Of a stretch of DNA of 64,000 nucleotides, positions 12,897-23,906 are shown piece after piece. The number at the start of each line of letters is the position of its first letter. The first letter of the stretch is position 1. The notes under the pieces were generated by a model that did not search any database, was not told the DNA's origin, and saw only the letters and a list, made by a program, of their open reading frames with translations. Origin of the DNA: Plantago major (Eukaryota > Streptophyta > Magnoliopsida > Lamiales > Plantaginaceae); NCBI GenBank assembly GCA_026545765.1, contig CM048840.1, forward strand, positions 22,386,765 through 22,450,764, in the 5' to 3' direction. Both the position numbers and the translations under genes were made by a program.

Positions 12897-14999
12897 ATGT
12901 TGAGGGATTCTGAAGAAGAATCCTCAGAAAGGAGAAACATCATTATGGAAAGTGAGGATCACTCTGACGTAGAAAAGCTTGATATGCCTAGTAACAACCA
13001 GATGACTCACAAACATGATGAAGAATTTCCTATGAAACTTCCAGAAATGGAAACTGAAGATATTCATCATGAAACTATCTCTGGAAATACTCTCTCTGAA
13101 AGACATGTTCCAGATAGCTCAAACACTGAACAAGTGTCAGACATTAATTGCCCTTCTGAGGAGCAAAATGTCATAGATACTGAAAAAGTATCAAATCAAA
13201 ATCCCAGTGGTTCACATTCACATCCTTTGGATATTGATCCTACTAGCACTAAACCTATGATGAGATGGATCAAGGATCATCCTGCAAAAGATGTGATTGG
13301 ACCAATTAATCAAGGTGTTAGGACTAGGAGAGCAATAGCTGAAAATGCTAATTCTCTCTTTGGATGTTTCATCTCAAATATTGAACCTAAAAATATAGAA
13401 GAAGCATTAGGAGACCAAGACTGGATCTCTAGAATGCAAGAAGAGTTGGATCAATTTGAGAGAAACAAAGTCTGGAAACTAGTTCCATTTGTAGAAGGAA
13501 TATCTGTGATTGGAACCAAGTGGGTTTTCAGAAACAAGATGAATGAATCTGGTGAAATAACCAGAAACAAAGCAAGATTGGTTGCCAAGGGATTTACCCA
13601 GACTGAAGACTTAGATTTTGATGAGTCATATGCACCAGTTGCCAGATTGGATGCAATAAGACTCTTTCTAGCCTTTGCAGCTCATAAAGATTTTAAAGTT
13701 TATCAGATGGATGTCAAAAGTGCATTCTCGAATGGTGAACTTGCAGAAGAAGTTTATGTTGAGCAACCACCTGGCTTTGAAGTTTCCTCAGAAAGTAGAA
13801 TGGTCTATAAACTACAGAAAGCTCTGTATGGACTGAAACAGGCTCCAAGAGCATGGTATGACACTTTGGCCAAATACCTTCTGGAAAGTGGTTTCAAGAA
13901 AGGTGAAGTTGATAAAACTTTATTTACCTTAAGTCATGATGGGAAACTACTCTTAGTTCAAGTATATGTTGATGACATCATATTTGGATCTAAGGACAAG
14001 CAACTTTGTAATGACTTTGCAAATCTCATGAAAAGAAAGTTTTAGATGAGCATGATGGGAGAAATGAATTATTTTCTAGGCTTGCAAGTCAAGCAACTCA
14101 ATGATGAAATATTCATTAGTCAAACAAAGTATGCAAAAGATATGCTCACAAAATTCAATCTTAAGCCTTCTGAAAAGAATGCTAAGATACCTATGAGCAT
14201 TGGAACCAAAATGACCTATACTGAATCAGATAAGAGTATTGTAGAACATAAGTATAGGAAATTGATAGGTTCACTACTTTACCTCACTGCAAGTAGACCT
14301 GATATTCAATACGCCGTTGGAATGTGTGCTAGATTTCAGACAAATCCGATGCAAACACACTACAACATTGCTATGAAAATATTAAGGTATGTAAAAGGTA
14401 CAGTAGATGTAGGATTGTGGTATCCTAAAGAAAGTGGATTGAGTTTGGTTACTCGGATCTTGATTATCTTTGGATCAATGCTTGATAGGAAAAGTACCTC
14501 GTGAACTTGTATGGGTTTAGAACTAGACTTATCTCATGGTTTAGCAAGAAACAAAACTCAATTGTAACTTCTACCACGTAGGTGAATATATTCTTTTGGT
14601 TGTTGTGCAACACAAATTCGTGGATACAACAACTTAAAGACTATGGACTCGATGAAGAAAACTCCCATTTCTTGTGACAACACAAGTGCTATTGCAATTA
14701 CGTAATCCTAAATTTCATGCCGAACAAAGCATATTGATGTTAGACATCACTTCATCGAGACCATGTTGAAAAGACAATATAGAGATACTCAAGATTGGCA
14801 TCAAGACCAACTTGCGTATATCTTCACTAAGCCACTACAAGAAAGTAGATTCTTAGCCTTAAGACATAGTCTTGGACTAATGGAACTACCAATGAACGAA
14901 AAGTTCAGAATGGAACGGACATCCAGAGAAAAGGTATCCGAACAGGCATCCGGAGAAGAAAAAGAGAAATCGAACGGTATCCGTAAGTCAAAAGGCTAA
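12897..14999 (+). pseudogene. Copia pol, internal region 1: reverse transcriptase and RNase H
   Basis: An acidic linker (12897-13250) leads into RVT_2. The landmarks are [56 protein letters not shown] and the catalytic YVDDI (about 13966). A TAG at 14043-14045 separates this from the next frame (14046-14504: MNYFLGLQVKQ to LDRKSTS), which enters RNase H. RNase H from 14505 to 14999 is fragmented, with several CG or CGT clusters where family members have CTG or CAG. RT is the best-preserved part of the element, but the block is non-functional as written. Confidence 0.9.
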
Positions 15000-15447
15000 A
15001 GAGCAAAAGACGACTTAAGATCTACGAGGCGGGAACTCGGATATCGAATCACTCTATAAGCAGAACACAAAGGAGAATAGTACAACTATCTGCAGTCAAC
15101 TACTCTCTTGAAATTCGCATTATTTCTATCTTGATAAAAAACTTGGAAAAATCCTAAGTATAAGACAGATTCAGATGCAAACATTGTTCTTGGTCATACA
15201 AAAACGTGATTCAGATAGCTAATAGCCAAAATTCATTAAATGGGCACAATTACACTTGTTGATTGTGATCATTGCTAAAGAAGCAATGGTGACCCTTGAT
15301 GAAATTAAGGGTTTGATCTATACGGTGGAAATTAATTCACAGTAAATAGTGGACAGTGAACTAGCTTTTGCTCACGCCTGCTTGCAAATCACAGATACGT
15401 ACACACAAAATCAATTTGTATGTATTTGTCTGTTGAGATTCTATTGC

Positions 15448-15452
<5 letters not shown>

Positions 15453-15529
<77 letters not shown>
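15453..15529. repeat. (TA)n microsatellite
   Basis: An uninterrupted AT dinucleotide run of about 77 bp lies between RNase H and the third ORF of the Copia element. The open frames crossing it encode only Tyr-Ile repeats and are artefacts. Confidence 0.97.
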
Positions 15530-15531
<2 letters not shown>

Positions 15532-15716
15532 ATTTTGACAACGAAATCACTTTACTAATCCAAAATTCTGACTTACACAAAAATAGCAAAACCTTCTCTT
15601 GATTCTCTGCAAACCTTCTACAATCTCTGCAAATCAAGATTAAGTTTTTCTGCAAAGAATTACTGAATCAAATCTCTTTCAAACACCAATCCAAATTCCC
15701 TACACTATATAAAGAG

Positions 15717-17024
15717 ATGGCCCCAAAGAATTCTTCACACAGAAATCTCAATCCTCCACTTGATGCTGAAAAGCAAGCACCAGAGTTGGTTATTGTGAAC
15801 AACCGATCGGTAGGAGATTTTAATCGACCATTGGACTTCAAATCACGAATGATTTGGGGTGGTGCCATGGTTGAGGAATACCTCACTGCGATAGAAACCA
15901 AGCCGACAGAAGTCGATTCTTGACATGCTTGAAAAGGCACAAATCAAGGGTTTTCTATCTCGCCCAGTGGAATTTCATCACTCGATGTGTTGGAATTCTA
16001 CAACAACTCGAGATAATTTCTGTGTTTACGAAACCTACAATAGTGTCAAAACCTCGATCAAGGAAAGGAAATCCTTCTGGACTTAACAACTTTCTGTAAG
16101 TTGTTTGAGTTTCAAAATCTTGGAAAGGATTTTGAAATAAACACCAAGGATGATGATCTCCTTGAAGGTGTTAAACAATTGTACAGTGACGTGTGTGATC
16201 TTGAAAAATCAGATACACCCACTGAGTTCAAGCTTGCTGACATCCGAACCAGACATCTGATGGTTCATTGGGATGTATTGGCTTGCATTCTTCACAGATG
16301 CTTTGATGGTCTACAAGGAGGTGCTGACCAGATAAGCCAAGAACGATGGATCATGATGTTCTTTGTTGAATCAACAAGACAAAAGGGTTGAAAACCTTTT
16401 AACTGGGGAAAGTACGCCTTCATGAAGTTTGTGAAGAAGATTCAAGGCTTCGAGCCTAAGATCGCCAAAGGACTAGCTGAGCCAAAGGCCACAGTAGGCT
16501 ATGGTCTGAAGATATGCTACTTGCTGGAGAAGCTTGGCATTAAGCTCAGAGAGACGGCTGAAATAGCCAATAGTAACCTACTCTACAAATATGAGTATAC
16601 AAACTTGATGAAAAAGGTTACTGGGTCTCAAAAAGGTTCTAAGAAGTGAAAGTCTGAAAAGGTATCTGAAGAAAAGGTTGTGACCAAGAAGCCCAGAACT
16701 TCAAGAAAGAAGTCTGCTGGCAAATTAGAAGACACACCCATTGAGGTTGTCGATTCTCAGATATCTGCAGGCCTTGTCGATGAACTGATAAAGGCAGATC
16801 AACTCATCAATGCTGCAAAAGAGTCATCAACTACTGAACAAGTAGACTCAGCAAGAGAAAGTGCGTTCAGAAATGTTGCGACTAATGCAGAATGCCTTGC
16901 TGATAAACTTATTAATGCTGCCAAAACAGGTGAAAAGCACCAAGCCCCATCTGCAGAAATCGCAGGAGTAATGGACCAATCAGTTCCCAATGCTGATGAG
17001 AGCTCTGACGATGAAGATGATGAA
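15717..17024 (+). pseudogene. Third ORF of the Copia element (Sirevirus env-like position)
   Basis: The region after RNase H and before LTR2 is semi-coding: frames 15717-15923, 16101-16391, 16422-16649 and 16680-17030 join into one broken protein of roughly 400 residues. It starts at the ATG at 15718 (MAPKNSSH), passes through a mixed hydrophobic/charged core (including HWDVLACILHRC, then WGKYAFMKFVKKI) and ends in a Lys-rich then acidic tail. I see no transmembrane segment or signal peptide, so envelope function is unsupported. Sireviruses often carry an extra ORF at this position. The function is unknown. It is missing from the second internal region, which is truncated earlier. Confidence 0.65.
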
Positions 17025-18731
17025 TGTTAGATATTTTGTTAAGAATATCTGTTTAGATTTTGTTCAGCAACATGATGACTTATCTTAGTCTCAGAAAGGT
17101 GATTAGTACTCTTGGTTCACTTGAACATTGTAAAAGAGGAAACCCACTAAGTATGATAGTCTAGCTAATCTTGTATAGGATGTTAGGTCTCGAAATGTAA
17201 TTTTTATTTTATGAAGAGAAGACCAAGAAGAAGACATCCAAGCAGAAAGCTCAACAAAATTTGAAGACTTGAAGAAAACTGCACAAGATTACTGAATCTG
17301 TTGTTCAGATATCTTAGCCAGATATCTTGTAGACACGAACAGTTTCAAACAAACTGTGTCACAATAGATATCTGAGAAATAAGATACATATCTGAAAACA
17401 AGGAAAGTGTCCACAGATATCTATTCTCAGATACCTTGAGCTTTAACCACGTTTCTGAAAGAGAAATATATATTGCAAACAAAGTTGTTTCAATAAAATA
17501 CAAGTGGTATCTGAAGAATGAAGATAAGGACGTGCAAAGAATCAGATAACACTAGTATCTGATATAAAGCATAGTTTCGTTGACACTACAGGACAAAAAG
17601 TATAGTACAATGCATTTAATGCACGGACAGAGATGTCTGAATAAAAGCAACGACTTCGAGAAGAAGACAAAACTCACTAAGATTATACACAGATATCGAT
17701 AGTTTGAATTTGAGCCTAACGGATACTATTCAAACGGCACTCAAATTCATCTATAAATATCAACACTTAGACAGCTTGAGAAGATACACGGAACACACAA
17801 CTCAGAACACAAGACCTTGAACTGCATACGATATCTGATTATCTTACTTTCTCAAAGCAACTTACTTATTATCAAAGCTTTCTGTTGCGACTAAAGCTTT
17901 TGATCTTGAGTAAACACTGAAGTTCTAAGTGTCCTGATCCTAAACAAGCAAAGCTATCTGTGAAGGAGTTGAATCAAAAGATCAAGTATCTGAGATTCAT
18001 TCTCTTGAACAGATATCATAAGACTTGGGTCAGTAAAATCGAACAAGATACCATACGCTGTAAAGTGTATTAAGTAACTTAGTTCACAGAGTTATCTGAA
18101 TAACTGAAAAGTTATTAAGACGCTCATCTGACAACTCAAACCAAAACCAACACCATAACTGGCGTAGAGTACATGAAGTACTTAGTTTGAAAAATCAAGG
18201 AATAACTCCAAGGTTACCGGAGTATAGGAAGTACTTGATTTGGGAAACTAAGGAATAACTCCAAGGTTATTGAGTATAGGAAGTACTTAGCTTGGGAAGC
18301 TAGGGAATAACTCAAAGGTTTCTGAGTACAGGAAGTACTTGGTGGAAAGCCGGGAACAACTCAGGGGGAACATTTGGTTGGGAACCAATTGTTTAAGAAT
18401 CTTAGAATAGGATTATTGTAAGGAAATCTCAATTATCTGTTCTAGTGAATTCTAGGTCTCTGATAGACCGAAGTGGATTAGTTGGAGGATTACGCCACCT
18501 CCAGATACCACTATACTAGCTGTGTCATTTACGTTTCTGTATTTATACTTCAGCAACACACACACACTTATTAACTGTTTCTGCACTTATCTTTATTAAG
18601 TCTTCCGCACTCTGATTCTAAGTATCAGATATCTATTCAGATATCTGAGAAATATTTGTTATCGACAAAAGTTTTAAAAGACTATTCACACCCCCCCCTA
18701 GTCTTTTACTTTGCTGTTATCTGGACCAACA
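17025..18731 (+). repeat. Copia LTR2 (middle LTR)
   Basis: It runs from TGTTAGATATT after an acidic-coding tract to CCAACA and is followed by a second primer-binding site. It is readily alignable to LTR1 and LTR3, but it carries many substitutions and small indels they lack, for example around 17995-18110 and a third copy of a GGAAGTACTT-type unit at 18170-18300. Confidence 0.92.
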
Positions 18732-18733
18732 AG

Positions 18734-18744
18734 TGGTATCAGAG
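18734..18744 (+). promoter_or_regulatory. Second primer-binding site, degenerate
   Basis: TGGTATCAGAG lies 2 bp after LTR2, followed by GGGAGG where the first copy reads CAGGAGG. The terminal C of the PBS is lost, another change at a CAG site. Confidence 0.85.
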
Positions 18745-18847
18745 GGGAGGTTCACCACCTTTCAGACCGAACCTAGATCCCCGTGATATGTGAAGGAACT
18801 TTGTCCACTTTTGAGGACTATTTAATTTGTGTGTTAAGTGTGCAGGT

Positions 18848-21269
18848 ATGTCTCTGAGTGATGCACCAGTTCTCAAACCAGAGAACTACGAGAAATGGAA
18901 GAATAACATGATGCTCCACCTTGAAGCCATAAGTGACGAGATGATCGAAGTAATAAAGAATGGCCCAATAGTCATTCAACAACTTAAGCAAGTCATGGAG
19001 GTTTCGGTGGAAGAGATGAGATCAAAGCGAAGGATCTTCACAAACAGATCGTCAACTAGTGGAAGATCCATCGTCAAGTTATTTCTGAACCAAAGCTCAG
19101 AGAACTCGACATCGGAAGATGCCAAGAGGAATCGTTTGGATGGTCAAGCTCGTAACATCATCATCGATCGACACCGAGCACATACAAGGTAAATCGGGTG
19201 CTAAACGGCGAAGTTGCTGGCAACCGATTGAAGAAATCTGTCCGAATCGAGAAAACCAAAGAAAACAAGTTCGAAGTTCTAAAGTTGAAATTTCAAAATT
19301 TCAATAAAGGTCCCACCAAACTCGAAGAACTTGATTGTGTTTACCACTCACGAGTGATATGGCAAGACTTGGGGAAAGCAATAGATACTCTCGACCGAGA
19401 AGATTAAGACTATTGTCAAGTCTTAACCACAACCGGAGCATACTAAATTCTTTTATTTTAACCAAGGTATGCCAAATATCACTCAAAGGAACTTTTCTCT
19501 CATCTTGCTACATCGTGACTATGAGACAACTCGGAGAGAACAAACAACTGAAAAGTTGCGTAATGTTGCTCTAGTTACTCAAGGAACTTCAAAAGAAGAA
19601 AAGCAAGGAGGAGATCGAGGATGCTCTTCTTGCAAAGCAAATGAGTAAATTTGTCGGTGAGAAATTGAGAGAAGAAAAGCCAAAGAGAAGTCAAAAAGCA
19701 TTTAGTCAAACTATCACCAAGACAAAAATATGCAAAGCTCACGAACAAGCCATTTCGTAAAGCATCATGTCTTGAGGAAGCGAAATTGAAACGATATCTG
19801 CTTTCTATTGTCGAAACACAGCCACTTCAAGAAGGATTGTCCCGCCTCAACAAACTAAGGACAAAGACAAGAAAATAGAAGAATCTTCGAAGAAGCCGTA
19901 AAGCTTTGTTAATCAAGAAAGAAAGAAAATCCAAATTTAATGGATGCTCTAGACGTTGAGACAGATTACAAGATGACAATTCGGATGATTCAACCTACCA
20001 TCACCGTAATTATGTGGAGTTACTCATGAGTTCTTTGATTGGACGGACATCTCCAACATAGAAAAGCTCTTATGGTGATGAGGTAACACATACTTCTTGC
20101 TACACTTATGAAAGTGATGAAGAGGAAATAAAAATCTAGAAAATCTCGGAAAGAACTTGACATCTATGAAAGAGAATTTCTAATGATTCGAGCTAAATGA
20201 AAACCTTGAAGAAGAAAAGAATTCTCTTGAAAAGGAAAATTCTCAATTAGTTAAAGAATCGAGAAAAGGATCTTTGAAAATGCATTTCTCAAAGCTCAGA
20301 TATCTGAGACTGAAAAGTCACATGAAGAAGCAATGGCTGAGTTACGAAAGAATTATGAAAATCTTCTTTCTGAAAACAAGGAACTCAAGAAGAAAGAACT
20401 ATCTTTTCAATCCTATGCCAAAGCTAGTGACACTCTTACTGAAGTACAATCTTACTTAAGAGATCCTTCAGAAAAGAAAGGACTTGTGCTGAATACACAA
20501 ACAGATTGTTCTATCACTCTGAATCAGAGTAAGGAGAAAAGGACATTTGTAAGTACTCAGCAAGACGGTTCCCATGCAATCTATAGTATCGGTGAAAAGA
20601 CAAAGATTGTTGACAAAGGAAAGGCAGTTGCGACTAGACCTTTGTGGGGAAAACAAGTCAAAAACAAAACTGTTGGGTACGTCTCTGAAAAGAAACACAA
20701 CACTGAAAAATGTAAACATCCACAGTGCTATGTCTCTCAAAAAGGTAGAATTGCAGGAGCTGGCAAATTCTCCCATGTCACTTTTTATGGAAAGAAATTG
20801 GATCAACCAGAGACTAGCAGAGCTGCTGAGAAAAGATCTCAGATAGCTTCAAGTGCTCGAAACGGCATTGGCTACAAAGGCATCGGAAAAACAACTTGCT
20901 CATGAGTACAAGCAGGAGCAAGAACGATGGCTGAAAGCTAGAATTGCTCAAAGCAATTATCAGAAGTGGAAGTTAAATCAAGCCACTGAAAATCTGAATG
21001 CCAGGGCTAGAAGAAATCTGGCAAGGAAGGCTAAGTTTGCTGAAAAGCAAACTCAGAAACCTGACAGGTATCTGAAAGCATCATATGGAGCATCTAGGAA
21101 CACACCAAGGAAGAAAATAATTCTTACTAATGATAACTTTCATTCAAAAAGAATTCCTCCTTACGTTCATGTCAGACAAAAGCATATTTCGAAGAAATTC
21201 ATTCAAAAATGGATTCCTACTGGAAGAACTTTTGATTCTGACGGTTCCATCAAAGATATGAGAACCTAA
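18848..21269 (+). pseudogene. Copia gag, internal region 2
   Basis: The ATG at 18848 starts the same gag N-terminus as in the first copy. The capsid half (18848-20270) is riddled with 1-2 nt losses, and its CCHC knuckle (about 19795-19840) is no longer in frame. The C-terminal half (20333-20905 and 20853-21269) is better preserved than in the first copy and shows the coiled coil and the basic linker before protease. The pattern is reciprocal: each copy is intact where the other is broken. Confidence 0.83.
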
Positions 21270-21287
21270 TCTCCTGTTTCCTGTTGT

Positions 21288-23157
21288 GTGCAGAATGCTT
21301 CCTGGACTAAAGCACAATGGCTACTTGATAGTGGATGCGGAAAGCACATGACAGGAGACAAAGCAAATCTGGTTGATTACAAAGCTTGCAACACAGGACC
21401 AGATATCAGATTTGCTGGAGGAGAATTAAATCCCTTTATGGGATTTGGCAACGTCAAATTGGGAACTTTAACAATCACTGACGTATTACATGTTAAGGAT
21501 TTGAAATACAATCTATTTAGCATGAACCAATTTGCAGACAAGGGTTTTACTATAAAATTCAAAGCTAAATACTGCAAACTAATTGACAATGAGTCAAAGC
21601 AGACAGTCTTAGTTGGTCGGCGGAAAGGCAGTCTTTATGTTGCAGATTGGGCATCTGCCACAACTGAAGAATGTCTCATGGTGAGTCGATCTGGTCACAC
21701 AGAAGAGCACTGGTTATGGCACAAAAGAATGAGTCACTTGAACTTCAAAACTCTGAATAGACTTGCCAAGAAAGAGTTAGTGGTTGGTCTTCCCAGAACA
21801 TCTTTCAGAAAGGATGGTATCTGTTCTGCCTGTCAGATGGGGAAATAATCTAAGATCTCTTTCAAGTCCAAAATCAGACACTCTAGTGTTAGACCACTGC
21901 AACTTTTACACATGGATCTATTTGAATCATCTGTAACTAGTTATGCAGGAAAGAAGTATGGTCTGGTTGTTGTAGATGACTTCTCAAGATTCACTTGGGT
22001 TGTCTTTCTGAAACACAAATCTGATGCCAGGGTGGAGATACCAAACCTGCTGAAAAAGCTTGAAGTCATGAAAAATGACAAGGTATCTGCAATCGAGCAG
22101 ACCATGAATCTTGAGTTTGTCAACCAGTACATAAAGGAGTTTTGTACTTGCAAAGGTATACAACACCAACTTTCCTCTGTAAGAACACCTCAACAAAATG
22201 GTGTTGCAGAAAGGAAAAACAGAACCCTTAAAGAAGCTGCAAGGACAATGCTAGCTAACACTGAGATAAGTGAAATTTATTGGGTTGAAGTCAGAAACAC
22301 CACTGCTACTCGTAATGCATGCTTGATAAACAAACACCATGACAGACCCCTATGAAATCTTGGTTGGTAGACCCCCTAATATCAAACATCTGAGAGTATT
22401 TGGTTGTAGATGTTTTGTTCTAAACAATGGGAAAGATTATCTGAGAACATTTCAACCAAAGGCAGATGAAAGTGTTTTTCTTGGCTATTCCACAAACAGC
22501 AAAGCTTACAGAGTTTACAACAAAAGAACAAAGAAAATTGAAGAATCAGTTCATGTTGTATTCTATGAAGGAAGTAAGAAAACACCTCCTATTGATGAAC
22601 TCTCAGAAAAGTTCAAAGAACTATTCGAGGATCCTACAGAAGAATCCTCAGAAAGGAAAAACATCATTATGGAAAGTGAGGATGACTCTGACGTAGAAAA
22701 GCTTGAAAAGCCTAGTAACAACAAGATGACTCACAAACATGATGAGGAATTTCCTATGAGTTTTCCAGAAATGGAACAGGTTACTGAGAACCTTCATCAT
22801 GAAGAGGTATCTGAAAATGAGAATGCTGAAATGCATGTCTCAGATATCTCTAACACTGAAAAAGTGTCAGATATCCATGACATTTCCCATATGTCAGATA
22901 TCTCAGATACTGAAAAAGTATCAAATCAAAATCTTAGTGATTCACATTCAGATCACCTGGATATTGATCCTACTAGCACTAAAGCTATGATGAAATGGAT
23001 CAAAGATCATCCTACAAAGGATATAATTGGACCAATTAATCAGGGTGTTAGGACTAGGAGAGCAATAGCTGAAAATGCTAACTCTCTCTTTGGATGTTTC
23101 ATCTCGAATATTGAACCTAAAAATATAGAAGAAGCATTAGGAGACCAAGACTGGATC
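21288..23157 (+). pseudogene. Copia pol, internal region 2: protease to integrase, truncated before RT
   Basis: The protease motif WLLDSGCG (about 21319) and GAG-pre-integrase LWHKRMSHLNF lie in one long frame to 21848. A TAA (21846-21848) then replaces the Gln codon found at the same place in copy 1. The integrase core continues in frames 21912-22355 and 22339-23184, with the MDLF, VVDDFSRF and PQQNGVAERKNR motifs. The coding sequence stops at 23157, shortly after [12 protein letters not shown] at the start of RT, where it joins LTR3 directly. RT, RNase H, the third ORF and the 5' half of the last LTR are deleted. Confidence 0.9.
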
Positions 23158-23906
23158 ATCCTAAACAAGCACTGCTATCTGTGAAAGAGTTGAATTGAAA
23201 GATCAAGTATCTGAGATTCATTATCTTGAACATTTATCTAAGACTTGGGTCAGTAAAAAGAACAAGATACCATACATTGAAAAGTGTATTAAGTATACTT
23301 GATTCACAGAGCTATCTGATTAACTGAAAAGTTATTAAAGAAGCTCATCTGACAACTCAAACCAAAACCAACACCATCACTGGCATGGAGTACAGGAAGT
23401 ACTTAGTTTGAGAAACTAAGGAATAACTCCAAGGTTATTGAGCACAGGAAGTACTTAGCTTGGGAAGCTAGGTAATAGCTCAAAAAGGTTTACGTCTGAG
23501 GAAGTACTTGGCTGTGAAAGCCGGGGAACAACTCAGGGGGAACATTTGGTTGGGAACCATTTGTTTAAGGAATCTTAGAATAGGATTTTTGTAAGGTGAC
23601 CTCAATTATCTATTCTAGTGAATTCTAGGTCTTTGGAAGACCGAAGTGGATTAGTTGGAGGATTACGCCACCTCCAGATACCACTATACCTGCTGTGTTA
23701 TTTACTTTTCTGTACTTACATTTCAGCAACACACACACTTTAACTGTTTCTGCACTTATCTTTCTTAAGTCTTCCGCGCTCTGAATCTAAGTATCAGTAT
23801 CAGATATCTACACAGATATCTGAGAAATAGTTTTTATCGACAAAAATTTTAAAAGACTATTCACCCCCCCCTCTAGTCTTTTACTTTGCCGTTATCTGGA
23901 CCAACA
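23158..23906 (+). repeat. Copia LTR3, 5'-truncated (3' LTR)
   Basis: It starts at ATCCTAAACAAG, corresponding to LTR1 about 8255, and runs to CCAACA at the right TSD. Its sequence follows LTR1 very closely, including CACTGCTATC and CATTTATCTAAG, where LTR2 differs. A deletion fused it to pol at a shared ATC. Confidence 0.93.

Larger units (their letters stand above)
7362..23906 (+). mobile_element. Sirevirus-like Ty1/Copia array: LTR-internal-LTR-internal-partial LTR
   Basis: The order is LTR1 (7362-8991), internal region 1 (8992-17024), LTR2 (17025-18731), internal region 2 (18732-23157) and a 5'-truncated LTR3 (23158-23906). One TSD (GATAC) flanks the whole block, so it behaves as a single insertion in the LINE. 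Gene order gag-PR-INT-RT-RNaseH shows Copia. A long gag with a coiled coil after the CCHC knuckle, LTRs over 1.6 kb and an extra ORF after RNase H point to the Sirevirus lineage. Both internal regions carry many small frameshifts, many at CAG/CTG sites. None of the proteins is intact. Confidence 0.93.

Noticed and set aside
15349..15655. Open frames crossing the (TA)n tract on both strands
   Set aside because: They encode only Tyr-Ile repeats from the microsatellite and have no other support.
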